Origin: Roseburia sp.
GTDB lineage: Bacteria; Bacillota_A; Clostridia; Lachnospirales; Lachnospiraceae
Assembly (NCBI GenBank): GCA_017547315.1
Contig: JAFYQA010000073.1
Span: 1 to 30,150, forward strand
Length of the DNA: 30,150 nucleotides
Direction of reading: 5' to 3'
Of this stretch, positions 1 through 9,957 are shown one piece after another (within the stretch, counting starts at the first letter, position 1; each line of letters opens with the position of its first letter). The translations under genes were made by a program, and so were the position numbers. Under the pieces are notes generated by a model. It was not told where the DNA came from, did no database searches, and was given only the letters and a program-made list of their open reading frames with translations.

Positions 1-1
1 C

Positions 2-586
2 AATATTGTAAAGCTTATTGCAAACAGTGATTTACCAAAGGAAGATGTAGAAATTTATGCAATCGGTAATAAAGGTCTGGAAGCATTTGTAAGAAAAGGA
101 TTCAATGTAAAATACAGCGACAGCGAATTGATTGAATCTCCTACTTATACAGATGCAGCAGCACTTTGCAGAGAAGTATTAAAGGATTATACAGAAGGCG
201 AGATTGGCGAAATCTATCTTGCGTATACTCACTTTAAGAATACGGTTGTGCATGAACCGACTTTAATTAAACTGCTTCCGGTAGAAATTGATGCAGAAGC
301 TGCAGCTAAATCAGAAGGAGCACCAGCCCAGATGATTTATGAGCCAAATGAAGAAGAAGCGTTAGATATGATTATTCCGAAATATGTAACAAGCTTATTC
401 TATGGTGCATTAGTGGAAGCGGTAGCCAGTGAAAATGGTGCCAGAATGCAGGCGATGGATTCTGCAACAAGCAATGCAGAAGAAATCATCAGTGATTTAA
501 CGCTGAAGTACAACAGAGCGCGTCAGGGCGCAATTACTCAGGAATTAACCGAGATTATTGCCGGCGCATCTGCCATCTCATCATAA
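2..586 (+). CDS. atpG: F1Fo ATP synthase gamma subunit (3' part)
   Basis: This is the C-terminal two thirds (194 codons) of the ATP synthase gamma subunit, the central rotor shaft of F1. The reading frame is open to the left edge (residues NIVKLIANSD...), so the start lies outside the window. The C-terminal helix carries the family signature (LTLKYNRARQGAITQELTEI followed by IAGASAI), which in known gamma subunits forms the coiled-coil that turns inside the alpha3beta3 ring. It is followed 63 bases later by atpD, in the normal atpA-G-D-C order, so it belongs to the same operon. An apparent TTG start at 128 lies inside the gene and should not be used. Confidence 0.96.
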   Translation, partial: NIVKLIANSDLPKEDVEIYAIGNKGLEAFVRKGFNVKYSDSELIESPTYTDAAALCREVLKDYTEGEIGEIYLAYTHFKNTVVHEPTLIKLLPVEIDAEAAAKSEGAPAQMIYEPNEEEALDMIIPKYVTSLFYGALVEAVASENGARMQAMDSATSNAEEIISDLTLKYNRARQGAITQELTEIIAGASAISS

Positions 587-625
587 GCAGGATGTATCTG
601 TTTTCTATGAGTATAAAATATTTAG

Positions 626-2050
<1,425 letters not shown>

Positions 2051-2120
2051 GTAAGCGAAAGCTAACATCAGCAAAAGTTAGATAGTTACAATAATATTTT
2101 AAGAAGATTTGGAGGTCACT

Positions 2121-2531
2121 ATGGCAGACGATAGTAGAGTTTTTGGTGTTGAAATCATTACGCCGGACCGTGTGTTTTACAAAGGTGAGGCGACAATGAT
2201 TGAATTTAATACGGCTGCCGGTGAAATTGGTGTATACAAAAATCATATACCGCTTACTACTGTGCTTGCACCGGGTGTTGTAACCATTCATAAGGATGGT
2301 GAAGACAAAATAATAGCAGCAGTACATTCCGGTTTTGCAGAAATTTTGCCGGAAAAAGTAACTCTTTTAGCAGAGACTGCTGAATGGCCGGACGAAATTG
2401 ACGTAGAGCGTGCACAGGCAGCAAAAGCCCGCGCAGAAGAGCGTTTGGCAAATAAGACAGAGGCAATTGATGTGCAGCGAGCAGAGCTGGCATTACGCAG
2501 GGCATTGGTTCGTATGGACATCGCCAAATAG
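2121..2531 (+). CDS. atpC: F1Fo ATP synthase epsilon subunit
   Basis: This 136-aa protein is the epsilon subunit of F1, which links the rotor to the c ring and can inhibit ATP hydrolysis. The N-terminal beta-sandwich is recognisable (VFGVEIITPDRVFYKGEA, then EIGVYKNHIPLTTVL and AVHSGFAEI), followed by the two-helix C-terminal region (AQAAKARAEERLANK ... LALRRALVRMDIAK). I chose the ATG at 2121 because GGAGG lies at 2111-2115 with a 5-base spacer. The in-frame TTG at 2109 lies upstream of this ribosome site and is unlikely. It is the last gene of the atp operon. Confidence 0.95.
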   Translation: MADDSRVFGVEIITPDRVFYKGEATMIEFNTAAGEIGVYKNHIPLTTVLAPGVVTIHKDGEDKIIAAVHSGFAEILPEKVTLLAETAEWPDEIDVERAQAAKARAEERLANKTEAIDVQRAELALRRALVRMDIAK

Positions 2532-2569
2532 TTTCGCAAAGCAAAAGAATTTAAAATAACTTTATGTGA

Positions 2570-2626
2570 AAAAGCAGTTATGTGAATCTCACTTGAAAAT
2601 AGGATGAGATTGGCATGGCTGCTTTT
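2570..2626 (+). terminator. atp operon terminator, 22-bp imperfect stem
   Basis: The left arm 2570-2591 pairs with the right arm 2605-2626 around a 13-base loop, with one mismatch and three G-U pairs. The stem base is AAAAGCAG/CTGCTTTT, so the T run is part of the stem. It lies 38 bases after the atpC stop and before the next promoter, as expected for the end of the atp operon. Confidence 0.7.
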
Positions 2627-2688
2627 GTTGTTATAGGGTTTTATGAGTTAGCAATGACATTATAAAAAAGTTTAAAGAGAGGTTTTTC

Positions 2689-2716
2689 TTCACAGATATT
2701 AAATTTGTGGTATACT
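2689..2716 (+). promoter_or_regulatory. Sigma-A type promoter for the diguanylate cyclase gene
   Basis: TTCACA at 2689-2694 and TATACT at 2711-2716 are separated by 16 bases, with the extended -10 TG at 2708-2709. Each hexamer differs from consensus at one base. It lies between the atp terminator and the next gene, pointing to it. No experimental support is available. Confidence 0.6.
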
Positions 2717-2752
2717 TAAAATAGTGGATAAAAAAGAATGAGGAATGGTTAT

Positions 2753-3850
2753 ATGAAGATAATATCGAAGGAAGTTCTGTTTACATCAGGGCTAAAAGAA
2801 GCAGATTACGACTCTATAAAACCGCGTATTTACAAGGATAATAAGCAAAAGTTGATGATTTTTTCGTCCATTGCAATGGCATTTTTCGGACTAATGATTT
2901 TTGTTTCATTTGTATCGAATGTAATGGCGAATAATCGGACTATTTATATAGCAGGAACGATTATATCATCGACCATATTGTTACTTATAAGGTTCTCGAA
3001 AAAAAACGATAAATTTGTAGTAGCTGGTATATATATATTCATTGCATTATTGTTTGCAGTTGGATTGAGCATGGCAGTAATTACGACACCAGGTGAACGA
3101 ACGGTAACGTTGATTGCATTGATGCTTTTAGCACCGATTGTTTTTAATGACAGACCTATACGAATGGTAAGTTGTATAGGGATTACTACAGTAATTTTTA
3201 TTATAGCAGCCCTTCAGACGAAAACAGGAGCTGTATTGGAGTCTGATATCGTGAATGTGACTGTGTATTCGATACTTAGTATGGTTTCGAGCACATACAT
3301 GACGCTGGTAAAGTGTGAAAGGCATTTTATTGAGCAAAAAGTGGAATACTTTAGTCAGACAGATTTGCTGACAGGCTTGTATAACAGAAATGTATTTTTA
3401 GAGTTGACGGAAAGATATAGCAAGCGGAAGTTATCAAACAATTTTACCGTGATATATTTTGATGTAAATGAATTGAAGCGAATAAATGATAATTTGGGTC
3501 ATGAAGCCGGAGACGAATTGATAAAAGGTGCAGCAGACTGTATTAAGCAGACGTTTGGTGAAGTAGGAGCCTGCTGCCGTACCGGTGGAGATGAGTTTAT
3601 TGTACTTGTAGATGTAAGTAAAGAACAGCTAGCACAATTATGCCAGACATTCGAAAGAACAATGGAATCATGGAGAGGGAATGTAGTTGAGCGATTACAT
3701 ATTTCTTATGGATGCGCACCAGTATACGAGTTTCCTGATACCGATTTTTCAGGTTTGAAAAAAGCAGCAGATGTAAGATTGTATAAAAATAAGGCAATGT
3801 ATTATACCACAAACGGAATCGATAGAAGAGTACAACAAGGTATGTTTTAA
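2753..3850 (+). CDS. Membrane GGDEF protein, probable diguanylate cyclase
   Basis: This is a 365-aa membrane protein that probably makes cyclic di-GMP from two GTP. The first 190 residues form about six membrane segments (such as IAMAFFGLMIFVSFVSNVM and YIFIALLFAVGLSMAVI) with no recognisable extracellular sensor domain. The GGDEF domain starts at SQTDLLTGLYNRNVFLEL; the active-site loop RTGGDEF is intact (GGDEF at residues 278-282) and the NDNLGHEAGDE helix is present. The RxxD inhibitory site is absent (GEVG is in its place), so product inhibition by that route is unlikely. I chose the ATG at 2753 because AGGA at 2741-2744 sits 8 bases upstream; an ATG at 2738 overlaps that site. The phosphatase gene follows after 17 bases. 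Confidence 0.9.
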   Translation: MKIISKEVLFTSGLKEADYDSIKPRIYKDNKQKLMIFSSIAMAFFGLMIFVSFVSNVMANNRTIYIAGTIISSTILLLIRFSKKNDKFVVAGIYIFIALLFAVGLSMAVITTPGERTVTLIALMLLAPIVFNDRPIRMVSCIGITTVIFIIAALQTKTGAVLESDIVNVTVYSILSMVSSTYMTLVKCERHFIEQKVEYFSQTDLLTGLYNRNVFLELTERYSKRKLSNNFTVIYFDVNELKRINDNLGHEAGDELIKGAADCIKQTFGEVGACCRTGGDEFIVLVDVSKEQLAQLCQTFERTMESWRGNVVERLHISYGCAPVYEFPDTDFSGLKKAADVRLYKNKAMYYTTNGIDRRVQQGMF

Positions 3851-3867
3851 AGACAGAGGAATAGAAC

Positions 3868-5013
3868 ATGATTTTTTATTTTGTACGGCATGGTGAAACC
3901 GATTGGAATGTGCAAAAGAAAATACAGGGAACAACCGATGTGCCTTTAAATGAAAATGGTTTACGCCAGGCGAGAGAACTGGCGGACAAGCTAGTTTCTG
4001 AAGGATATAGTATTGACCGGGCGTACACATCACCACAGATTCGTGCACAGGAAACAGCTCAGGCGGCAGCTACGGCACTTGGCATCGAATGTATTCCGTT
4101 AGAGGATTTGCGCGAGTTGGACTTGGGTGATTGGGAAGGTGATAACTGGCCAAACATTGAAAAATGTTATGGTGAGGTGTATTATTTCTGGAATTCACAT
4201 CGTAGATATACGCGCACTCCAAATGGAGAAAGTTATAATGATCTTCTGCAGAGAGTTTTAAGGGCGCTTGCATATATCATGAAACAGGAGGCCGGCAATG
4301 TATTGGTAGTGTCACATAGCGCGATTATGTTTTCATTACAGTGTTATTTGGCGGGTTTGTGTATGGATGATGAAACAATGCTTTCGTTCCGGGCAAAAAA
4401 TGCGGAGATTGTTGAAGTAGACGCGGAAGAAATAAAGCGTGTTATAAAGCGATTTGCAAGAGAAGAAGAGATAATGAAAAGAGAAGGTAAACAAATGGAT
4501 TTCTTAAAATTAGCAGAAGAGCGTTATTCGGTACGTAGCTTTACAGACAAAGCAGTGGGACAGGAGGATTTAGACAAGATTTTAAAGGCAGGACATGTAG
4601 CACCGACAGCGTGTAACATTCAGCCACAGAGAATCCTAGTAATCAATAGTGAAGAAGCAATTGCAAAATTAAAAGGCTGTACAAAGTGTCATTTCAATGC
4701 TCCAACAGCGTTATTAGTTTGCTACAGCAAAGAGGCTTGTTGGAAACGTCGTTATGATGGTGCAAACAGTGGTGAAATCGATGCCAGCATCGTAACAACA
4801 CACATGATGTTAGAGGCGGCTAGCATCGGTGTAGGTACTACATGGGTAATGCATTTTGACCCGGCAGCAATGCGTGAGACATTTGCTATTCCAGAGGATT
4901 TAGAGCCAGTGGCACTTCTTGTAATGGGTTATCCTGCAGAGGATGCAGCGCCGATTGCAATGCACTCTGAGTTTAAAGATATGAACGAGATTGTAAGTTA
5001 TAATCAGTTTTAA
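3868..5013 (+). CDS. Histidine phosphatase fused to a nitroreductase
   Basis: The 381-aa frame contains two complete enzymes. Residues 1 to about 200 are a histidine phosphatase (phosphoglycerate mutase-like): VRHGET with the catalytic H8, YTSPQIRAQETA, RELDLGDWEG, and the second histidine H150 in VVSHSAI. Residues 210-381 are a small FMN-dependent nitroreductase (LAEERYSVRSF, HVAPTACNIQPQRILV, ASIGVGTTWV, VALLVMGYPAED). A charged linker (KRFAREEEIMKREGK) joins them. The nitroreductase has its own likely start, ATG 4495 (M210), with GAGAAGG at 4481-4487 and a 7-base spacer, so a separate short product is possible. AGAGGAA precedes the first start. The substrates cannot be read from the sequence. 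It is likely cotranscribed with the GGDEF gene and ends at the 5020-5054 terminator. Confidence 0.88.
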   Translation: MIFYFVRHGETDWNVQKKIQGTTDVPLNENGLRQARELADKLVSEGYSIDRAYTSPQIRAQETAQAAATALGIECIPLEDLRELDLGDWEGDNWPNIEKCYGEVYYFWNSHRRYTRTPNGESYNDLLQRVLRALAYIMKQEAGNVLVVSHSAIMFSLQCYLAGLCMDDETMLSFRAKNAEIVEVDAEEIKRVIKRFAREEEIMKREGKQMDFLKLAEERYSVRSFTDKAVGQEDLDKILKAGHVAPTACNIQPQRILVINSEEAIAKLKGCTKCHFNAPTALLVCYSKEACWKRRYDGANSGEIDASIVTTHMMLEAASIGVGTTWVMHFDPAAMRETFAIPEDLEPVALLVMGYPAEDAAPIAMHSEFKDMNEIVSYNQF

Positions 5014-5019
5014 GAAAAG

Positions 5020-5054
5020 AAAAAGCGAGAAACCATGTTGGCTTCTCGCTTTTT
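5020..5054. terminator. Bidirectional intrinsic terminator
   Basis: AAAAAGCGAGAA (5020-5031) and TTCTCGCTTTTT (5043-5054) are a perfect 12-bp inverted repeat with an 11-base loop. It has a T run on both strands and lies between two convergent genes (phosphatase-nitroreductase on plus, symporter on minus), so it can serve both. Confidence 0.9.
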
Positions 5055-5068
5055 GAATGTAATAAAAA

Positions 5069-6604
5069 TTATTTTCCTGCTTTTTCATCCCATACTGGTA
5101 CATCAATTCCTGCAATTTCTGAAGTAAACGGTGTACCATCTTTTTTATCAAAATGAGCAGTTGCTCTTTTCACATACTTAAATCCCAGATATAAAAGTGG
5201 AAGGTTGCAGTAAGCAATCAAAATATTGGCGAAGTCAGATAAGTTCCAAAGTGCACTTAAGTCCAAACCTGCGATATTGGTTAGTACACCGAAAGCGATA
5301 ACTGCCAGACAAAGTACACGGATAATGGTGACGAACGTATTGTTGGTGGAAATCCGTTTTGCACAAATCTCAGCAAAGGAGATAAAACCAAGAAGGCAGG
5401 TAAATGCAAACAATCCGAAACAGGTAGAAATCAATAGCGATACCATGGCATTAAACGTTGTGCCAGGTGCAAGTTCGGTCGCAGCAGTTAAGTATTTAGG
5501 AAGGTTATCAAGTTTAAACCACATATCAGCCATATCTGTCTGCCAAACACGACCCATGATAACAACAAAACCGGTTAATGTGCAGATTACAATCGTATCT
5601 AAGAATACGCCGATGGACTGGACACATCCCTGTGTACAAGGATGTGCAGAGTCTGCAGCAGCAGCAGCCATAGTCATGGTACCCTGACCGGCTTCATTAG
5701 ACATCAATCCACGTTTTACACCCTGTACCAATGCCAGACCAAAGGCACCGCCGAAAACGGCTTCTGGTTTGAAGGCTTCGGTAAATACTGCATAGAAAAA
5801 CCATGGAATACGGTCAAAGTTTACAACGATAAGAGTCAGTACCGTTAATACATAAATAACCGCCATAACAGGAACGGTAACATCAGTAACTTTTGTAAGT
5901 TTTTTAATACCACCAAATGAAACGATAACAGCAATCACCATCAGCACTGCAAAAGAAATCCAATATAATGCAGAGTTAGTAGGAATGGTCTGACCGGTAA
6001 TGGTACCGGCAATCTGTCCAACTGCTGAAATGGTATTAAATCCCTGTGCCGGAAAGCATAATAGTGCATAAATAATGTAAATAATAGAAAGAGTTGCACC
6101 AGCAATGGCAGAACCTTTTAAAAGGCGTTTGCCATAAAATGCAAGACCACCTAAGTACTCATTATCTTTTTTTTCTTTAAATATCTGAGAGAGCGTTGAT
6201 TCCGTATAAGCAGTAGCCATGCCAAAAAATGCAGATACCCACATCCAGAATAATGCACCCGGACCGCCGACGGAAATGGCACCGGTTACACCTAAAATGT
6301 TACCTGGTCCAACACGCATGGCAGTGGATAAAAAGAATGCGGCAAGTGGTGAAATGCCGGTTGAAGTGGCTTTACTGTTTTTTAAGATACGAATTCCCTC
6401 TTTAAATTTACGAATCTGAATAAATCGTAAGCTGCAGGTAAAGTAAATACCCGAACCAATTAATAAAATAATGGCAAGGGAAAAGTTTCCAAGGATAGGG
6501 ATATTTGCATACCAATCGAGATTTGTAGGAAAACTCCAGAATAAATCGGAAACAATTTGGATTTTTCCACAGATGGCATTAATAATATCAAAAAGAGCCT
6601 GCAT
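5069..6604 (-). CDS. AGCS family sodium:alanine/glycine symporter
   Basis: This 511-aa integral membrane protein belongs to the alanine-or-glycine:cation symporter family, which imports small amino acids with sodium. Family signatures visible are PLAAFFLSTAMRVGPGNILG, ISVGGPGALFWMWVSAFFGM, YTESTLSQIF, QGVKRGLMSNEAGQGTMTMA and ADSAHPCTQGCVQSIGVF, spread over about eleven hydrophobic segments. The start is well set: AGGAGG (complement of 6612-6617) lies 7 bases before the ATG. Length is slightly above the usual 450-490 aa, owing to an N-terminal lead and a C-terminal hydrophilic tail. It is monocistronic: divergent from the amidohydrolase and convergent with the phosphatase-nitroreductase. Alanine versus glycine preference cannot be told. 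Confidence 0.94.
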   Translation of the reverse strand: MQALFDIINAICGKIQIVSDLFWSFPTNLDWYANIPILGNFSLAIILLIGSGIYFTCSLRFIQIRKFKEGIRILKNSKATSTGISPLAAFFLSTAMRVGPGNILGVTGAISVGGPGALFWMWVSAFFGMATAYTESTLSQIFKEKKDNEYLGGLAFYGKRLLKGSAIAGATLSIIYIIYALLCFPAQGFNTISAVGQIAGTITGQTIPTNSALYWISFAVLMVIAVIVSFGGIKKLTKVTDVTVPVMAVIYVLTVLTLIVVNFDRIPWFFYAVFTEAFKPEAVFGGAFGLALVQGVKRGLMSNEAGQGTMTMAAAAADSAHPCTQGCVQSIGVFLDTIVICTLTGFVVIMGRVWQTDMADMWFKLDNLPKYLTAATELAPGTTFNAMVSLLISTCFGLFAFTCLLGFISFAEICAKRISTNNTFVTIIRVLCLAVIAFGVLTNIAGLDLSALWNLSDFANILIAYCNLPLLYLGFKYVKRATAHFDKKDGTPFTSEIAGIDVPVWDEKAGK

Positions 6605-6713
6605 AAATCATCCTCCTAATAATTCAATATATATTAACTATACCACAATTATACAAATTAAGGAAAGAGAATTTAGTGAAACGGTGAACAACAACGAAAG
6701 GAATGTTGACAAT
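6605..6713. promoter_or_regulatory. Divergent promoter region, symporter and amidohydrolase
   Basis: This 109-base AT-rich spacer separates two divergent genes and must carry both promoters unless one is read from further away. On the minus strand an extended -10 of the form TGGTATAGT is visible (complement of 6637-6645), but there is no good -35. On the plus strand I see only weak candidates around TATACA at 6650-6655. No repressor site or riboswitch fold is evident. Confidence 0.4.
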
Positions 6714-7904
6714 ATGGCAGATAAATTGTTAATAAAGCAGGCAAATATTCATAGTGCCGTGGAAAAAGAAGTGTATGTGGCAGATGTATTAGTCGCAGAT
6801 GGAAAGATTGTCAAAATAGAAGAGATGATAAATGGTGGGGAGATTAATGATGCACAAGTATTGGATGCGTATGGTTACGATCTATATCCGGGTTTTGTGG
6901 ATGCACATTGTCATTTGGGGCTAGATGGTCATGCAGTAGAGTATCCGGGACAGGATTTTAATGAAATGAGTGATCCGGTGACGCCGCAGTTATCGGCAGT
7001 AGATGGAATTAATCCGCAGGATGAAACTTTTTGTATGGCAAGAGAAGGAGGCGTTACCTGTGTAGCAACTGGACCGGGGAGTTCGAATGTATTTGGTGGA
7101 ACGTTTTGTGTTATTAAGACCTACGGGTATCGCATAGATGATATGCTTGTAAAAGAAAAAGCTGCAATGAAAATATCATTTGGTGAGAATCCAAAGAATT
7201 GTTATCGGGAAAAGGGGTTTAGTTCTCGGATGTCGATTGCTGCGAAATTACGAGAGATGTTGACAAAAGCAAAACTTTATCAGAAAAAGCTAGAGGCAGC
7301 AGGTTATTCGGGAAGGACCGATTATAGTAAATTGCCTGCCTATGACGCAAAATTAGAGTCATTGCTTCCAGTATTAAAAAAAGAAATACCTTTAAAAGCA
7401 CACGTACACCGGGCGGATGACATTTTTACTGCCATTCGTATAGCAAAAGAATTTGATGTCGATTTACGGATTGACCACACTACGGACGGAAGTCTGATAG
7501 CAAAAGATTTGGCAAAGGAAGGATATCCGGTAGCAGTGGGACCATCTTTTGGTCATGCTTCAAAGTACGAATTAAAGAATAAGGGCTTTCATACGGTTGT
7601 GGATTTGGTAAGGGCAGGATGTCAGGTATCTATTATTACGGATTCGCCTGTGACGGAAGAACGATATCTGGCACTTTGTGCGGGTAGGGCGATATATGAA
7701 GGATTGGATGAGTTTACAGCGCTGCAGACAATTACAATAAACGCAGCAAAGCATATCGGTGTGGAGAAGCGTGTGGGAAGTATAGAGGTTGGAAAGGACG
7801 CGGATTTTGTGCTGGTAAAGGGAAGCCCCTTTGAAGTGAACAGCCGGATATTATATACCATTATTGAAGGGAAAATCGTGTATAAAGATACGAGTGAAAA
7901 ATAA
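6714..7904 (+). CDS. Metal-dependent amidohydrolase
   Basis: This 396-aa protein belongs to the amidohydrolase superfamily (imidazolonepropionase/dipeptidase-like branch), which hydrolyses C-N bonds at a metal centre in a TIM barrel. It shows the N-terminal beta-sandwich strand (DVLVADGKIVKIEE), the metal-binding GFVDAHCHLG (H65, H67), HVH (H230, H232), IDHTTDG (H255), the late aspartate in ITDSPV (D310), and the closing strand GSIEVGKDADFVLVKG. The substrate is unknown. I chose ATG 6714 because MADKLLIKQANIHS is the normal family N terminus; AAAGGA at 6697-6702 is upstream with a rather long 11-base spacer. The open frame runs back to 6471, but that part overlaps the divergent symporter gene and promoter spacer. 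The kinase gene follows after 74 bases. Confidence 0.87.
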   Translation: MADKLLIKQANIHSAVEKEVYVADVLVADGKIVKIEEMINGGEINDAQVLDAYGYDLYPGFVDAHCHLGLDGHAVEYPGQDFNEMSDPVTPQLSAVDGINPQDETFCMAREGGVTCVATGPGSSNVFGGTFCVIKTYGYRIDDMLVKEKAAMKISFGENPKNCYREKGFSSRMSIAAKLREMLTKAKLYQKKLEAAGYSGRTDYSKLPAYDAKLESLLPVLKKEIPLKAHVHRADDIFTAIRIAKEFDVDLRIDHTTDGSLIAKDLAKEGYPVAVGPSFGHASKYELKNKGFHTVVDLVRAGCQVSIITDSPVTEERYLALCAGRAIYEGLDEFTALQTITINAAKHIGVEKRVGSIEVGKDADFVLVKGSPFEVNSRILYTIIEGKIVYKDTSEK

Positions 7905-7978
7905 TCTTTACAGAGAGGAAGTGAACAGAGTAAAATGAAAATAGGGTAAAATTGCTTGCTCGAAAGGAAGTAATAGAT

Positions 7979-9895
7979 ATGGGATTGCAGTATAATATTT
8001 GGTTTGGCGTATCCGGTGTTATTTTCATGGTGATTTTAGTAACATATCTCCGTGCGTCTTATAGTATGGAATCGAAGCGTAACCGGGAATTTTTTAAAGT
8101 GGCGATATATGTACTTTTGGCGGATTTTTTCGACGTGGTAACCGCCGTTACGATTAGTTACGGAGCCATTGTTCCAACCACTGTGAATATGATATTGAAT
8201 ACTTGTTATTTTGTATTAAATGCTTTGCTGAGTTATCAATTTTTGAGGTATGCACAGTTGTGTGTGAAGGGAGCGCAGGGAGAGATAAAAATTGCGTTCG
8301 GATATCGTTTTATAGTGTATGTGTATCTGATGCTTTTGGCAGTGAATTTGTTTGTGGGATGGATGTTTTGGTTCGATGAACAAGGGGCCTATATTCATGG
8401 ACCGTTGTACTACTTGCTCTCTGCTATTCCGTATACTTGTTTTTTGATGGGTGTGTTGAGAATGATTCGCAATACAAGAGAGTATGATCGCCGTCAGAAA
8501 TTATCGATTTTTGCGTTTTCGATTCTGGCATTGTCGGGTGCGGTTGTGCAGATTGGTTTTATGCCAGAAGTGTTGCTTACGATGTTTACTTTATCACTCG
8601 GTCTAATTATTATTTTATTTTCTTTGGAAACACCCGATTATCAAAAATTGATACAGACGATGGACGAACTACAATTAGCAAAGGAAGAAGCAGAGGAGGC
8701 TAAAAAACGTGCGGAAATAGCGAATCAGGCAAAGAGTACCTTTCTTGCAAATATGTCACATGAGATTCGCACACCGATAAATGCGGTTTTGGGTATGAAT
8801 GAGATGATTTTGCGGGAAAGCGGTGAAGCAGACATTTTGGAATATGCGAGAAATATTCAAAGTGCAGGTACGGGACTGTTAGCATTGATTAATGATATTT
8901 TGGATATTTCTAAAATCGAATCTGGAAAAATGGAGTTGGTTTTAGAAGAGTATAGTTTATTTAGTTTGCTTAAAGATTGTTATAATATGATCGGTGTGCA
9001 AATGAGGGGGAAGAATCTGGAGTTTTCTATTGAAAATGAGACGATGATACCGGACCTTCTCTATGGAGACGAAGTGCGTATCCGACAGATTATTTTTAAT
9101 CTTTTGACAAATGCTTATAAATATACCGGAAAGGGAAAAGTAACATTACGCGTAAAGCATAAGCGGATTAATAGTATGGAGATTGTTCTGGTAATTTCCG
9201 TAGAAGACACAGGTATTGGTATTTCGGAGGAGAATCAGAAACGTTTATTTGATACATTTGAGCGAATTGATGAGGAACGGAATCATAATATCGAGGGAAC
9301 AGGATTAGGACTGTCTATTACCAAAGATTTGGTAGAATTGATGCATGGTGAAATCGGTGTTGTCAGCACTCCGGAAAAAGGTTCGTTATTTTATGTAGAG
9401 ATACCTCAGCAGATAGTAAGAGATGCGCCAATAGGTAAGTTTTACGAACGATATAATGCTACGATGGAGACAAAATGTTATCAGGAAAGTTGGCAGGCGA
9501 AGAATGCTAGAATTCTTGTGGTAGATGATGTAGATACGAATCTAATGGTAGTGAAGAATTTGTTGAAAAATACCGGAATGCAGATAGATACGGCGCGTAG
9601 TGGTAAAGAAGGTCTCAAAATGGCAGCAGAGAATGTGTATCATTTGATTTTGTTAGACCATATGATGCCTGAAATGGATGGAATAGAGACTTTACATAGA
9701 TTAAAAGAACAGGGCGGATCGAATAAGAATACACCGGTTGTTATGTCTACGGCGAATGCTATTTCGGGTGCGGCAAAAGAATACCTCGCAGAAGGATTTG
9801 ACGACTATATTATGAAACCGGCTACAGGAAAAGAATTAGAGGCGATGATTCTGAAATATTTGCCCAAAGAGTTGGTGGAAGAGAAAAAGCAGTAG
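7979..9895 (+). CDS. Hybrid sensor histidine kinase/response regulator with 7 TM segments
   Basis: This 638-aa protein has about seven N-terminal membrane segments (residues about 5-215), then a short coiled coil ([20 protein letters not shown]), a HisKA domain ([18 protein letters not shown], phospho-acceptor H261), an HATPase domain (N box [10 protein letters not shown]1 EDTGIGIS, F box DTFERID, G2 EGTGLGLSI), and a C-terminal receiver ([21 protein letters not shown] with D560, YIMKP). All catalytic residues needed for autophosphorylation and transfer to the receiver are present. There is no HPt domain and no output domain, so the phosphate must leave through an HPt protein not in this window, or the receiver is regulatory. 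ATG 7979 follows AAAGGAAG with an 8-base spacer. The signal is unknown. Confidence 0.92.
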   Translation: MGLQYNIWFGVSGVIFMVILVTYLRASYSMESKRNREFFKVAIYVLLADFFDVVTAVTISYGAIVPTTVNMILNTCYFVLNALLSYQFLRYAQLCVKGAQGEIKIAFGYRFIVYVYLMLLAVNLFVGWMFWFDEQGAYIHGPLYYLLSAIPYTCFLMGVLRMIRNTREYDRRQKLSIFAFSILALSGAVVQIGFMPEVLLTMFTLSLGLIIILFSLETPDYQKLIQTMDELQLAKEEAEEAKKRAEIANQAKSTFLANMSHEIRTPINAVLGMNEMILRESGEADILEYARNIQSAGTGLLALINDILDISKIESGKMELVLEEYSLFSLLKDCYNMIGVQMRGKNLEFSIENETMIPDLLYGDEVRIRQIIFNLLTNAYKYTGKGKVTLRVKHKRINSMEIVLVISVEDTGIGISEENQKRLFDTFERIDEERNHNIEGTGLGLSITKDLVELMHGEIGVVSTPEKGSLFYVEIPQQIVRDAPIGKFYERYNATMETKCYQESWQAKNARILVVDDVDTNLMVVKNLLKNTGMQIDTARSGKEGLKMAAENVYHLILLDHMMPEMDGIETLHRLKEQGGSNKNTPVVMSTANAISGAAKEYLAEGFDDYIMKPATGKELEAMILKYLPKELVEEKKQ

Positions 9896-9912
9896 CATAT
9901 AAGTAGGCAGAA

Positions 9913-9921
9913 TGTTATAAT
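9913..9921 (+). promoter_or_regulatory. Possible extended -10 promoter for the DUF362 operon
   Basis: TGTTATAAT at 9913-9921 is a perfect extended -10 element, 36 bases before the DUF362 start. No convincing -35 is present at the expected place (TAGCAT), so this is a tentative call. Confidence 0.4.
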
Positions 9922-9957
9922 AAATTGGAAACAATTAGAAAAAGAGGAGAGGTTTTT

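Noticed and set aside
5226..5687. 153-codon plus-strand frame opposite the symporter gene
   Set aside because: It mirrors the conserved symporter frame, has biased composition and no ribosome site or family match.
6471..6713. N-terminal extension of the amidohydrolase to 6471
   Set aside because: The extra 81 codons overlap the divergent symporter gene and the promoter spacer and do not look like the family; the ATG at 6714 gives the normal N terminus.
6605..6713. Riboswitch (glycine type) ahead of the alanine/glycine symporter gene
   Set aside because: The leader is too short and AT-rich and lacks any recognisable conserved core or terminator.
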